This document shows positions 1-8,772 of a stretch of DNA of 64,000 nucleotides, piece by piece. Below the pieces are notes generated by a model that was not told the DNA's origin, searched no databases, and was given only the letters and a program-made list of their open reading frames with translations. The translations under genes and the position numbers were made by a program. The DNA comes from Roseateles sp. DAIF2 (GTDB taxonomy: Bacteria; Pseudomonadota; Gammaproteobacteria; Burkholderiales; Burkholderiaceae_C): contig NZ_CP049919.1 of NCBI RefSeq assembly GCF_015624425.1, positions 372,001-436,000 of the forward strand. Reading direction: 5' to 3'. Each line of letters begins with the position of its first letter. Within the stretch, counting starts at the first letter, position 1.

Positions 1-1
1 C

Positions 2-610
2 GAGGCCGGCGCGCACGCGCAGCTGCTGCGCTTCGCCCGCTTCACCACCGAGGGCGACCGGCTGGCGGCCGGCGAGGTGCCGGACTATGTGCGCGGCCAG
101 TGGCGGGGCAACCGGCTGCGCTGGCAGCGCCGGCGCGGCCAGCCGGCCTCGACCGAGGCGCCGCTGCGCGAGCTGCTGGCCCAGGCCATCGAGCGCGGCT
201 GGCTGATCCTGGCGCTGGCGCTGCGGCTCGAACTGGCCCTGCTGCTGGAGACCCAGCAGCGCCCGGCCGAGGCCGCCGTGCTGTGCGAGGAGCTGCTGCA
301 GGCCGGCGGGCCGGAGCTGCGCCGCCAGCTCTGGCTGCGCACCCTGATCACGCTGCTACGGCTGCGCCGCCGGCTCGGCGAGGATGCGGCGGCGGACCGG
401 GTGCAGGCCGAGCTGGAAGCCGCCGAGGCCCGCCGTCAGGCCGAGGCCGCACGCCTGCGCCAACGCCTGGCCGAACTGGACCTGCAGCTGATCAAGCTGC
501 TGGCCGAGGCCGACCGGGCGCGCCTGAGCGGCGAGATCAGGCGCCTGCGCGAGCGCCGCGACGAGGGTCAGGCCTTGCGCTTGCCGGGCTGCGACTGGTT
601 GCCGGCCTGA
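2..610 (+). CDS. C-terminal part of an unrecognised alpha-helical protein (5' end outside window)
   Basis: The reading frame is open from the first bases of the window to a TGA at 608-610, so the true start lies upstream; about 202 residues are visible. The fragment is rich in Leu, Ala, Arg and Glu and predicted to be almost entirely helical. The central part (ETQQRPAEAAVLCEELL and following) looks like TPR-type helical pairs, and the last ~70 residues form a charged heptad-like stretch (coiled coil). TPR plus coiled coil is common at the C-terminus of large regulators, but no catalytic domain is visible and I do not assign a function. Its last 43 bp overlap the end of the convergent SGNH hydrolase gene. 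Confidence 0.6.
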   Translation, partial: EAGAHAQLLRFARFTTEGDRLAAGEVPDYVRGQWRGNRLRWQRRRGQPASTEAPLRELLAQAIERGWLILALALRLELALLLETQQRPAEAAVLCEELLQAGGPELRRQLWLRTLITLLRLRRRLGEDAAADRVQAELEAAEARRQAEAARLRQRLAELDLQLIKLLAEADRARLSGEIRRLRERRDEGQALRLPGCDWLPA

Positions 611-1521
611 TGCGCCGGCTCGCCGCGCAGCACCCGCTCGATATGCTCGGACCAGGCGCGGCCGATCTTGAAGCAGCCGCTGTGGTTCAGGTGGATCTCG
701 TTGTGCCAGTCGCCGCTGATGCCGGTGGTGCCCGGCGTGGCCAGGGCCAGCGGCACCGCGGTGCTGTCGAACACCTGCAGGCCGGGGAACTGGGCCTGGT
801 CGGCCGCCAGGCTCTTCAGCAGCAGGGCCAGGTGCATCACCATCAGCCGGCTCACCGCGGCCCAGTCGGCCGCGGGGATGTTGTAGGCCCGGAAGGTGGG
901 GTAGAGCCAGGGGCCGCTGTCCTCGGCGCCGGCCGGGCGCGGCATCGGCACTGCATAGCAATGCATGAAGACCGGCTTGCCCGCCGAGGGGCCCTGGTCG
1001 CGCAGGCTCAGCAGATGGCGGATGTTGGCGCGCAGATAGTCGGCATAGGTCGACCAGCCGGGTTCGGAGAAATAGCGCGCCACGCCCTGCGAGGGCGCGC
1101 CCCATTCGGTCTGGTGGCGCAGCAGGCGCAGGTGCAGCGGGATCAGCTCGACCGGGGTCGGGTCTTGCCCGACCGGGTGCGCCGGGGTGCGGGCGGCGGC
1201 GATCAGGTCGTTGCCGCCGACCGAGAGCAGCAGCCCGTCCCAGACCGGCGCGTCCGGCGCCGTCAGCAGGCGCACGAACTCGGGCGCCCCCTGCAGGTCC
1301 ACCATATGGGCCAGGGCCTCGTTCTGGCCGGCGCAGTTGATGGCCAGCGCGCGCTGCTGGAACACCAGTTCCTGCAGCAGATTGGCATGGGCGCTCAGCT
1401 TGGCCGCGGCCGCCGAGAACCAGGAATCCCCCTGGGCCAGCAGACGCCAGCGGTAGCCCTCCAGAAAAGGCGCGGGATTCGAGGGCAAGTCTGCCGGTGT
1501 GAAGCAGGCCAGATGATCCAA
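568..1521 (-). CDS. SGNH/GDSL-family hydrolase (putative esterase/lipase)
   Basis: A 317-residue protein with the blocks of the SGNH hydrolase fold: GDSW at residues 31-34 (nucleophile Ser33), GGND at 102-105 (oxyanion-hole Asn) and a C-terminal DWHNEIH at 271-277 carrying the Asp/His pair. Family members hydrolyse esters of lipids, sugars or small molecules; the substrate cannot be read from sequence. No signal peptide is evident, so it is probably cytoplasmic. The start is a TTG at 1519-1521 preceded by a GGGAG Shine-Dalgarno about 8 nt upstream; no ATG lies near the N-terminus before the GDSW block. It converges on and slightly overlaps the gene at the window start. Confidence 0.82.
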   Translation of the reverse strand: MDHLACFTPADLPSNPAPFLEGYRWRLLAQGDSWFSAAAAKLSAHANLLQELVFQQRALAINCAGQNEALAHMVDLQGAPEFVRLLTAPDAPVWDGLLLSVGGNDLIAAARTPAHPVGQDPTPVELIPLHLRLLRHQTEWGAPSQGVARYFSEPGWSTYADYLRANIRHLLSLRDQGPSAGKPVFMHCYAVPMPRPAGAEDSGPWLYPTFRAYNIPAADWAAVSRLMVMHLALLLKSLAADQAQFPGLQVFDSTAVPLALATPGTTGISGDWHNEIHLNHSGCFKIGRAWSEHIERVLRGEPAHQAGNQSQPGKRKA

Positions 1522-1738
1522 AAGGCGGTCTCCCTACAAGGCTCGATCGGTGACAGGCGAGGCGCACCGCGCACGCAGCCGAATTGGAAGGCCAGGGGCG
1601 CGCGTTTCGCCATGCTATAAACCCTGGGCATTGTTGGCCGGGGCCACCGGGCTTTGCCAGCGCTTTTAAGGGGGTTGTTGCAGCGAGCCAACCCCTTCAT
1701 GAATCCCGCCCTCGCATCGCCGGGCGTTCCCCTCGCCC

Positions 1739-2611
1739 ATGCGTTCCCCCGCCCCCTATTTCGCCCTTGTTTTCAACGCCCTGATCTGGGGCCTGTCCTG
1801 GTGGCCGTTCCGGCAGTTCCAGGCCGCCGGGCTGCATCCGCTGTGGACCACGGTGCTGCTGTACAGCGTCTCGATGCTCGTGATCAGCCTGACCGCCGGC
1901 CGGCGCGCCTGGCGCGAGTTCCTCGGCACCCCGGCCCTGTGGCTGATCATGCTGGCCGCCGGCACCACCAACACCGCCTTCAACTGGGGCGTGGCGATGG
2001 GCGACGTGGTGCGGGTGGTGCTGCTGTTCTATCTGATGCCGCTGTGGGCGGTGCTGCTGGCGCGGGTGATCCTGAAGGAACACCTGACCCCGCTGGCGCT
2101 GGCGCGCATCGCGCTGGCCCTGTCCGGCGCGGCGGCGGTGCTGTGGCCGGAGCAGGGCGGCTTCCCGCTGCCCGCCAGCCTGGCGGACTGGCTGGGCGTG
2201 CTGGGCGGCCTGACCTTCGCCTTCAACAATGTGATGCTGCGGCGCGAGGCCGCGCGCAGCCCGCATGCCCGGGCGCTGGCGATGTTCGGCGGCGGCGTGC
2301 TGGTGGCCGGCAGCGCCGCGTTGGCGATGGCCGGCGCGGGCCTGGTGCCGGCCCCGGCGCTGCCGGGCTGGTGGTGGCTGCTGCCGGTGGCAGCGATGGC
2401 GCTGCTGTTCTTCCTCTCCAACCTGGCGCTGCAATATGGCGCCAGCCGCCTGCCGGCCAATGTGACGGCGATCGTGATGCTGGTCGAGGTGCCGGCCGCG
2501 GCCCTCTCGGCGCTGTGGCTGGGCGGCGGCGCGCTGGACCTCAAGACCGCGCTCGGTGGCCTGGCGATCCTGGGTGCGGCCCTGCTGGCGGCGCTGGAGC
2601 GCAGGCGCTAG
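1739..2611 (+). CDS. DMT-superfamily (EamA) transporter
   Basis: A 290-residue very hydrophobic protein with about ten predicted membrane helices arranged as two EamA repeats, the usual size and topology of drug/metabolite-transporter exporters (RhaT/YdcZ/EamA group). The first helix contains the typical N-A-x-I-W-G-x pattern (NALIWGLSWWPF), often seen at the start of EamA domains. Substrates in this family range from amino acids and metabolites to drugs; none can be chosen here. It stands alone between the divergent SGNH hydrolase and a repeat element that begins at its stop codon. Confidence 0.88.
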   Translation: MRSPAPYFALVFNALIWGLSWWPFRQFQAAGLHPLWTTVLLYSVSMLVISLTAGRRAWREFLGTPALWLIMLAAGTTNTAFNWGVAMGDVVRVVLLFYLMPLWAVLLARVILKEHLTPLALARIALALSGAAAVLWPEQGGFPLPASLADWLGVLGGLTFAFNNVMLRREAARSPHARALAMFGGGVLVAGSAALAMAGAGLVPAPALPGWWWLLPVAAMALLFFLSNLALQYGASRLPANVTAIVMLVEVPAAALSALWLGGGALDLKTALGGLAILGAALLAALERRR

Positions 2612-2754
2612 CAGGCGCTTGAAAACCTACTGCGGCGGCCCTCTGCGTCGTTGCGCGGTGCTCGGCATCCTCATGCACAGGAAGGACGTTCCGGTTCCTG
2701 CGCTCCGGGCGCCTAGCAGCGGGCCGTCCTCGCGACGGTTCTCAGCCGCCTGCT
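2610..2754. repeat. Palindromic intergenic repeat, copy 1 (MITE/REP-like)
   Basis: About 145 bp starting at the stop codon of the DMT gene. The ends form imperfect inverted repeats (AGCAGGCGCTTGAAAACC at the left; its complement, with a few mismatches, at the right end). The interior is shared with a second copy at 25085-25230, including CGTCGTTGCG, GTTCCGGTTCCTGCGCTCC and GGGCGCCTAG. No coding capacity. It looks like a non-autonomous or REP-type element and could act as a transcript end. Confidence 0.75.
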
Positions 2755-2851
2755 GGGGCCGGAGCTTTGCAGCGCCTCTCAGTTCCGGCGCAGGGTTGTT
2801 CTATCGGGTGACAGGCCCTAGCATCCGGGCCTGATCCACGAGGAGCGCTCG

Positions 2852-3343
2852 ATGAGCCAGACCACCGCCTACGACTTCCAGGCCCTGTCGATCCAGGGTG
2901 AGCCGGCCGACCTGGCCAGCCAGCGCGGCAAGGTGCTGCTGATCGTCAACACCGCCAGCGCCTGCGGCTTCACGCCGCAGTTCAAGGGGCTGGAGAAGCT
3001 CTGGGAGGACTATGCGGCGCGCGGCCTGGTCGTGATCGGCTTCCCGAGCAACGAGTTCGGCGGCCAGGACCCCGGCAGCAATGGCGAGATCGCCAGCTTC
3101 TGCGAGATGAACTACGGCGTCAGCTTCCCGATGATGGCCAAGATCAAGGTCAACGGCGGCGAGGCGCACCCGCTGTGGAAATGGCTGAAGGGCGAGAAGC
3201 CCGGCATCCTCGGCACCGAGGTGATCAAGTGGAACTTCACCAAGTTCCTGGTCGGCCGCAACGGCCAGGTCCTCAAGCGCTATGCGCCCAACGAGGAGCC
3301 GGAGAAGCTGCGCGCGGATATCGAGGCGGCGCTGGCGGCCTGA
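2852..3343 (+). CDS. Glutathione peroxidase family thiol peroxidase
   Basis: A 163-residue thioredoxin-fold peroxidase. The catalytic tetrad of the family is visible: Cys38 in NTASACGFT, Gln72 in NEFGGQD, and Trp127-Asn128 in KWNFTKF. Bacterial members (BtuE/GpxA type) reduce hydrogen peroxide and lipid hydroperoxides using thioredoxin or glutathione. The active-site residue is Cys, not selenocysteine. No signal peptide, so cytoplasmic. The start has a GAGGAGCG Shine-Dalgarno at a good distance. It appears monocistronic, just downstream of a repeat element. Confidence 0.95.
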   Translation: MSQTTAYDFQALSIQGEPADLASQRGKVLLIVNTASACGFTPQFKGLEKLWEDYAARGLVVIGFPSNEFGGQDPGSNGEIASFCEMNYGVSFPMMAKIKVNGGEAHPLWKWLKGEKPGILGTEVIKWNFTKFLVGRNGQVLKRYAPNEEPEKLRADIEAALAA

Positions 3344-3633
3344 GGCACGCAGCGATAGTGGCGAACTTGGTGGGGCCTGGCGGTATTGCCGCACATCAGG
3401 CGTAACGCCGGCCGGCGATCATGCGTCGCAGACCAGATCCAGCAGCCATGCGAAATGCACTTGGCCTTGCCCCTTGCCCATCTGGCTGTGATGGCTTGAG
3501 TGCGGGCTGAATTCACGCCCAACGAGATCCCAGTAGGCGGGCGAGCGTCGGCGAAGGAGGCAGGGGCGGCCATCCCTCTTCGGGGCGGAGGCGCGGTCCG
3601 AGGCACGAGCCAACCGGCCGTATGTCCGGCCAG
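3344..3633. other. Intergenic stretch without a supported gene
   Basis: About 290 bp between the peroxidase gene and the Crp/Fnr-type gene. Base composition is less GC-rich than its surroundings. A minus-strand frame (3419-3664) gives a short peptide ending FAWLLDLVCDA, which might be a relic of a longer gene, but it has no credible start signal and I cannot support it as a gene. Confidence 0.4.
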
Positions 3634-4326
3634 CTACGGCGATGCTTGCCCGTACCGGATCCACAGCCTCCCATACCCCCGCCGCAGCCGGCCCGCTGCC
3701 TCGGCCGCGCCGATCAGCTGGCTGACGGTCTGGCGTGACAGATTGGCCAGCGCGGCCAGCTCGGCCTGGGTGGCGGCCACGGCCTGCCAGCCCTCGGCGT
3801 CGGCCGCGCCGCCGCGCTCGCGCGCCAGCTGGGCCAGGGCCAGGGCGAAGCGCTCCTCGGCCGGGCGATGCCGCGAGGCCTCCAGCAGGCGCAGCATGTC
3901 GTCGTAGCGGCCGGCGAACTCCTGCAGCAGCGCGCGGGCAAAGCCCGGCAGCTCGTCCATCAGCAGCGCATAGGCCTCGGCGCCGAACACCAGCAGCCGG
4001 CTGCCCTGGCGCGCCAGCGCCTCGTAGCTGGCCGGCCGCCCGGCGGCGAAGGCGGCCAGGCCGAACAGCTTGGGCGCCTGCACATGCTCCAGCACCGAGA
4101 CCGTGCCGTCCAGGCCGGTGAAGCGCGCCTCGACCTCGCCGGCCAGCACCGCGTAGAAGGCGCGGGTCGGCTGGTCCTGCGCGAACAGGGTGCGGCCGCG
4201 CGCCAGCCGGCGCAGGCTCAGCAGCGGCAGCAGGCGGCGGCGCAGCGCGGCCTCGGCCGGCCGCAGGCCGGGGAAGTTGGCCGCCAGCACCAGGTCTAGT
4301 GCCCGCTCCAGTCCATCGTCATCCAT
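3634..4326 (-). CDS. Crp/Fnr-family transcriptional regulator
   Basis: A 230-residue protein with an N-terminal cyclic-nucleotide-binding-like beta-roll (about residues 35-130), a long dimer helix (130-155) and a C-terminal winged helix-turn-helix (about 186-210, recognition helix LSRQTVSQLIG). No cysteines are present, so it is not an iron-sulfur FNR. In E. coli CRP the recognition helix carries RExxxR; here it reads RQxxxQ, so a modified target is expected. The ATG at 4326 is chosen because upstream in-frame codons lie across a perfect palindrome at 4342-4361. That palindrome has CRP-type 5-6-5 geometry and probably serves both this gene and the divergent DUF2332 gene. Confidence 0.88.
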   Translation of the reverse strand: MDDDGLERALDLVLAANFPGLRPAEAALRRRLLPLLSLRRLARGRTLFAQDQPTRAFYAVLAGEVEARFTGLDGTVSVLEHVQAPKLFGLAAFAAGRPASYEALARQGSRLLVFGAEAYALLMDELPGFARALLQEFAGRYDDMLRLLEASRHRPAEERFALALAQLARERGGAADAEGWQAVAATQAELAALANLSRQTVSQLIGAAEAAGRLRRGYGRLWIRYGQASP

Positions 4327-4341
4327 CGTGGGTCGGCGGAA

Positions 4342-4361
4342 AATGTCGGGTACCCGACATT
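4342..4361. promoter_or_regulatory. Perfect 20-bp palindrome, probable Crp/Fnr-type operator
   Basis: AATGTCGGGTACCCGACATT is a perfect 20-bp inverted repeat in the 67-bp gap between the divergent Crp/Fnr regulator and DUF2332 genes. The core TGTCG-N6-CGACA has the 5-6-5 spacing of CRP sites (TGTGA-N6-TCACA) with different half-sites, as the altered recognition helix of the neighbour would predict. Binding by that regulator is inference. Confidence 0.7.
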
Positions 4362-4393
4362 GTGGCGTGTAGCCCGGACTTAAGCTGGCGGCC

Positions 4394-5515
4394 ATGGACG
4401 AGCAACGACCCGAAGACGACACAGCGCTGCAGGCCTGGGCCGCGCAGTACCGCCATTTCGCCGCGTTCGAATGCCCGCAGGATCCGCTCTACGTGGCGAT
4501 CTGCGAGGCGATCGCCGGCCTGCCCGAGCTGTTGACCCTGATGGCCGCAGCGCCGGCTACGCAGCGCCGGCCGAACCTGCTGCTGGCCGCGCTGCAGGAC
4601 CAGCTGCTGGCCGGCGAGGAGGCCCATTCACTGGCGGACTACTACCCCAGCCTCGGCGGCGCCCGCGCGCCGGATGCCGAACTGCCGGCCCTGTTGCTGG
4701 ACTTCGTGCGGCGCCGGCGCACAGCACTGACCGAGCTACTGGCAACGCGCAGCACCCAGACCAACGAATGCGGGCGCTGCGCGGTGCTGTGGCCGGCGCT
4801 GCAGGCGGTGGCCGCGGCCACCGGTGGGCAAGACCTGGCCCTGCTCGACATCGGCAGCAGCGCCGGGCTGACCCTGGGCGTGGACCGCTACCGCTACGAC
4901 TATGGACGCTTCCAGCGCGGCGCGCCGGCCGGGCCGGAGCTGCCGACGATCGCCTGCGACTGGCTGGGCGAGGCGCCGCCGCCGGCCGAGGCGCCGGCAT
5001 GGCGCCTGGTCGAGCGCGCCGGTCTGGACCCGGCGCCGGTCGACCTGCAGGACGAGGCCGCTGTGCGCTGGCTGCGCGCCTGCCTGTGGCCGCATGACCG
5101 CGAGCGCGCGCGGCGCTTCGAGCAGGCCGTTGCGCTGGCGCGCGCCGAGGGGCCCGCGGTGCGGCGCGCCGACGACTGCCTGGCCGCGATCGAGCCCTGG
5201 CTGGACGCTCTGGCGCCGGGCGTGCAGCCGGTGCTGTTCAACAGCTGGGTGCTGGCCTATTTCGACCCGGCCGCGCTGGCCGACTACCAGGCCCGGCTGC
5301 TGCGCCTGGTGCGCGAGCGCGGCATCGCCTGGCTCTGCGCCGAGTCGCCGGCCCTGCATGGCGCGGGGCTCGCGGCGCCGCCCGCGCCGCCGGCCGACCC
5401 GGGCGCGGCCACGCTGTGGAGCCTGAGCTGGGCCGCACCCACCGCAGCGCTGCAGCGCCGCGCGCTGGCCTGGTCGCACCCGCACGGGCGCTGGCTGCAA
5501 TGGCTGGAGCGGTGA
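4394..5515 (+). CDS. DUF2332 family protein
   Basis: A 373-residue protein of the DUF2332 family, whose members have no established function. The N-terminal part (AAQYRHFAAFEC) and the central ALLDIGSSAGLTLGVDRY resemble the conserved blocks of that family; the latter looks like a methyltransferase motif I (DIGSSAGL, cf. D-x-G-x-G-x-G), so an SAM-binding Rossmann-like fold is possible but unproved. No signal peptide. It is transcribed divergently from the Crp/Fnr regulator and shares its operator-like palindrome, suggesting direct control by it. Confidence 0.8.
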   Translation: MDEQRPEDDTALQAWAAQYRHFAAFECPQDPLYVAICEAIAGLPELLTLMAAAPATQRRPNLLLAALQDQLLAGEEAHSLADYYPSLGGARAPDAELPALLLDFVRRRRTALTELLATRSTQTNECGRCAVLWPALQAVAAATGGQDLALLDIGSSAGLTLGVDRYRYDYGRFQRGAPAGPELPTIACDWLGEAPPPAEAPAWRLVERAGLDPAPVDLQDEAAVRWLRACLWPHDRERARRFEQAVALARAEGPAVRRADDCLAAIEPWLDALAPGVQPVLFNSWVLAYFDPAALADYQARLLRLVRERGIAWLCAESPALHGAGLAAPPAPPADPGAATLWSLSWAAPTAALQRRALAWSHPHGRWLQWLER

Positions 5516-5527
5516 CGGTGCGCCCGC

Positions 5528-5953
5528 TCAGCCGGCGCGGCCCGGCGGGTGTTCGAGGAACCATTGCGCGATCGCCGGCATCGCGTCCTCGAAGCCGCCC
5601 GGCACCGAGATATTGAACACCCCGGCGCGCTGCGCGCCGCGGTTCTCGAAGTCGTGCCGGACGCCGCCTGGCACCAGCACGAAGCTGCCGCGCGGCGCCT
5701 CGTGCCAGGCCTCGCCGACCAGGAAGCTCATCACGCCCTCGATCACCAGGAACACATCGTCCTCCTCATGGGCATGGGCGCCGGGGCCCTGGGTATGCGG
5801 CTCCAGCCACCATTCGGAGATCGAGTAGCGCCGCGCGGTCTCGGCGTCGTCGGCCTTGAAGACCGCGCCGATGCGGCCCATCTCGTAGGCCCGGCCCGCG
5901 CCCGGCGCCAGGATCAGGGGCTCGCGCCCGTCGTGACTCGTCGTCGTCGTCAT
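5528..5953 (-). CDS. Small cupin-domain protein
   Basis: A 141-residue single-domain cupin. Metal-ligand pattern: the HAHEEDD segment at residues 60-66 (cupin motif 1) and PGGVRHDF around His100 (motif 2). Such small cupins bind a divalent metal and act as isomerases, dioxygenases or sensor domains; no specific reaction can be assigned. The ATG at 5953 is preferred; the open frame upstream is antisense to the peptidase leader and looks non-coding. The gene converges on DUF2332 with only 12 bp between stops and diverges from the M20 peptidase. Confidence 0.85.
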   Translation of the reverse strand: MTTTTSHDGREPLILAPGAGRAYEMGRIGAVFKADDAETARRYSISEWWLEPHTQGPGAHAHEEDDVFLVIEGVMSFLVGEAWHEAPRGSFVLVPGGVRHDFENRGAQRAGVFNISVPGGFEDAMPAIAQWFLEHPPGRAG

Positions 5954-6064
5954 GCTGCTGCCCCCTGTTGCCGGCCGATTGTGGGCGGCGTGCGACGCCG
6001 CGGCAAGCCGGGGCGGCGTATCCTGCGGCGCTATCGACAGCTCCGGCCTCCGGGCCCGAATCCC

Positions 6065-7393
6065 ATGACGATCGCCACCCGCCGCCCCGCGCTGCTGCAG
6101 CGCTTTGCTGCCCTGTCTGCCTTGGCTTTGTCGTTGGCCCTGCCGGGCCTGGCCCGCGCGCAGGCACCGGAACTGGAGCGGCTGCGCGCCGCGGTGCAGC
6201 GCGAGCAGCCGGCGCTGCTGCAGACGATGAAGGAGTTGGTCGAGATCGAGTCCGGCAGCGCCGACCGCGAGGGCCTGGACCGCATCGCGGCGCTGATCGC
6301 GCAGCGCCTGCGCGCCCTGGGCGGCCAGGTCGAGCTGATCGACCCGGCCCAGCCCGGCTTCGAGATCTACCGCATGTTCGACACGCCGGAGAAGCCGGGC
6401 CAGATGGTCAAGGCCAGCTTCGCCGGGCGCGGCCAGAAGAAGATCCTGCTGCTGGCCCATATGGACACGGTCTATGCGCGCGGCATGCTGGCGCAGCAGC
6501 CCTTCCGCGTCGAGGGCGACAAGGCCTATGGCCTGGGCATCGCCGACGACAAGCAGGGCGTTGCGATGATCCTGCACCTGCTGGCCCTGCTGCGCGCCGA
6601 GGGCTTCGCCGACTGGGGCCAGCTGACGGTGCTGATCAACGGCGACGAGGAGATCAGCTCGCCGGCCTCGCGCGCGCTGATCACCAGGCTGGGCGGCGAG
6701 CATGACGTGGTGCTGTCATACGAGGGCGGCGGCGGGCCGACCGGGCCGGACAGCCTGCGCCTGGCCACCAGCGGCATCGCGGCGGCGAACCTGCTGGTCA
6801 AGGGCCGCGCCTCGCATGCCGGCGCCTCGCCGGAGCGCGGCGTCAACGCGCTGTACGAGCTGGCGCACCAGCTGATGCAGGCGCGCGACCTGTCCGACCC
6901 CAAGGTCGGGCGCCAGGTGCACTGGACCCTGGCGCGCGCCGGCCTGGTGCGCAACATGATCCCGCCGGCCGCCGAGGCCTCGGCCGATGTGCGGGTCGAC
7001 CGGGTGGCCGATTTCGACGGCATCGAGCGCGAGCTGCGCGCCCGCATCGAGCGCAAGCTGCTGCCGGAGTCCGAGGTCTCGCTGACTTTCGAGCGCCGTC
7101 GCCCGCCGCTGCAGGCCAGCGAGGCCGCGCGCACCCTGGCCGCCCATGCCGAGAAGCTGGCCACCGAGCAGGGCCTGGCCCTGGTGGTGCGCGACAAGCC
7201 CACCGGCGGCGGCACCGACGCGGCCTTCGCGGCGCTGGCCACCAAGGCGCCGGTGCTGGAGGGCATGGGCCTGCGCGGCTTCGGCGCGCACACCACCAAT
7301 GCCGAATATGTGCTGGTCGACTCGATCGCGCCCAAGCTGCTGCTGAACCTGCGCCTGATCATGGACATCGCCCGGGAGCGCGCGCGCTGGTGA
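6065..7393 (+). CDS. M20-family zinc metallopeptidase (glutamate carboxypeptidase-like), exported
   Basis: A 442-residue protein with an N-terminal signal peptide (basic start, hydrophobic core to about residue 30, cleavage likely after ARA). The M20 zinc site is visible: AHMDTVY (His132, Asp134), GIADDKQG (Asp161/162), GDEEISS (catalytic Glu195 and metal Glu196) and a late His in GFGAHTTNAEY; the insert around RASHAGASPERG is the dimerisation lid. Closest in layout to carboxypeptidase G2, which removes C-terminal Glu from folate or peptides in the periplasm. Monocistronic, and divergent from the cupin gene. Confidence 0.93.
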   Translation: MTIATRRPALLQRFAALSALALSLALPGLARAQAPELERLRAAVQREQPALLQTMKELVEIESGSADREGLDRIAALIAQRLRALGGQVELIDPAQPGFEIYRMFDTPEKPGQMVKASFAGRGQKKILLLAHMDTVYARGMLAQQPFRVEGDKAYGLGIADDKQGVAMILHLLALLRAEGFADWGQLTVLINGDEEISSPASRALITRLGGEHDVVLSYEGGGGPTGPDSLRLATSGIAAANLLVKGRASHAGASPERGVNALYELAHQLMQARDLSDPKVGRQVHWTLARAGLVRNMIPPAAEASADVRVDRVADFDGIERELRARIERKLLPESEVSLTFERRRPPLQASEAARTLAAHAEKLATEQGLALVVRDKPTGGGTDAAFAALATKAPVLEGMGLRGFGAHTTNAEYVLVDSIAPKLLLNLRLIMDIARERARW

Positions 7394-7451
7394 TAATGGC
7401 GGCCGCCCGTCCGCGGCCCCTTTGTCCATTCGCAGCCTTGGAGTTCCGAAC

Positions 7452-8645
7452 ATGTTCCAGCACGTCGACGCCTATGCCGGCGATCCCATCCTGAGCCTCA
7501 ACGAAGCCTTCCAGAAGGACGAGCGCCAGGGCAAGATCAATCTGTCGATCGGCATCTATTTCGACGACGAGGGCCGCATCCCGATGCTGGACTCGGTGCG
7601 CCGCGCCGAGCTGGCCGTGGTCGCCGAGGCCGGCGCCCGGCCCTATCTGCCGATGGAAGGCGCGGCCAACTTCCGCAGCGCGGTGCAGGCCCTGCTGTTC
7701 GGACCCGAGCATCCGCTGCTGAAGGCCGGCCGCGTCGCGACGATCCAGGGCGTCGGCTCCAGCGGCGGCCTGAAGGTCGGCGCCGATTTCATCAAGCGCT
7801 ACTTCCCCGCCAGCGCGATCTATGTCTCCGAGCCGACCTGGGACAACCACCGCGCGGTGTTCGAGGGTTCGGGCATCGAGGTCAAGAACTACCCCTACTA
7901 CGACGCCAAGACCGGCGGCCTGCGCTTCGCCGACATGCTGGAGGCCCTGCGCGGCCTGCCCAAGCAAAGCGTGATCCTGCTGCACGCCTGCTGCCACAAC
8001 CCGACCGGCGTGGACCTGACCCCGCTGCAATGGTCCGAGCTGATCCCGGTGCTGAAGGAACGCGAGCTGCTGCCCTTCCTCGACCTGGCCTACCAGGGCT
8101 ATGGCGACGGCCTGGAGCAGGACGCCTTCGCGATCCGCGCGCTGGCCGATGCCGGCCTGTCCTTCTTCATCGCCAACAGCTTCTCGAAGAACATGAGCCT
8201 GTACGGCGAGCGCTGTGGCGCGCTGTCGGTGGTCTGCCCCGACGCGGCCCAGGCCGGCAATGTGCTGGGCCAGCTGAAGTTCATGATCCGCCGCAACTAT
8301 TCCAACCCGCCGATGCATGGCGGCCAGGTGGTGGCGCGCGTGCTCAGCGATCCGGCGCTGCGCACCCTGTGGGAGGGCGAGGTCGAGGAGATGCGCGAGC
8401 GCATCCTGGCGATGCGCAACGCCTTGTTCGAGGTGCTGAGCGCCAAGCTGCCGGGCCGCGACCTGCGCTACTTCCTGACCCAGCGCGGCATGTTCAGCTA
8501 CACCGGCCTCTCGGCCGAGCAGGTGGACCGGCTGAAGAACGAGTTCGGCGTCTACCTGATCCGTTCGGGCCGCATGTGCATCGCCGGCCTGAACACCCGC
8601 AACGTCGAAGCCACCGCCAACGCGATGGCCGCCGTGCTGGCCTGA
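7452..8645 (+). CDS. tyrB: Aromatic/aspartate aminotransferase (class I, PLP-dependent)
   Basis: A 397-residue fold-type I aminotransferase. The Schiff-base lysine is Lys246 in NSFSKNMSLYGER, almost the signature of E. coli AspC/TyrB; the HACCHNPTGVD block (about 178-188) holds the Asn-Pro-Thr-Gly PLP motif, and the C-terminal IRSGRMCIAGL holds the carboxylate-binding Arg. It interconverts Tyr/Phe/Asp and their 2-oxo acids with glutamate/2-oxoglutarate. The ATG at 7452 gives the standard start (MFQHVDAYAGDPI) and follows a GGAG-like site. The symbol tyrB rather than aspC is a family-level choice. Confidence 0.93.
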   Translation: MFQHVDAYAGDPILSLNEAFQKDERQGKINLSIGIYFDDEGRIPMLDSVRRAELAVVAEAGARPYLPMEGAANFRSAVQALLFGPEHPLLKAGRVATIQGVGSSGGLKVGADFIKRYFPASAIYVSEPTWDNHRAVFEGSGIEVKNYPYYDAKTGGLRFADMLEALRGLPKQSVILLHACCHNPTGVDLTPLQWSELIPVLKERELLPFLDLAYQGYGDGLEQDAFAIRALADAGLSFFIANSFSKNMSLYGERCGALSVVCPDAAQAGNVLGQLKFMIRRNYSNPPMHGGQVVARVLSDPALRTLWEGEVEEMRERILAMRNALFEVLSAKLPGRDLRYFLTQRGMFSYTGLSAEQVDRLKNEFGVYLIRSGRMCIAGLNTRNVEATANAMAAVLA

Positions 8646-8772
8646 GGATTACCCCAGGTTAAGCGGGACGGCCCCCGCATTCATCCAAGTTATAAGGTCC
8701 GCTGCCGCTTTCATTGGCACGGCGGGCCGCTCGTCCCGTACCCTGCCGGCACATCGAAGCCCAAGAGTCCGG

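Noticed and set aside
3419..3664. Short minus-strand frame ending FAWLLDLVCDA
   Set aside because: It looked like a possible gene relic, but there is no start signal, it runs into the neighbouring regulator gene and I could not link it to a family.
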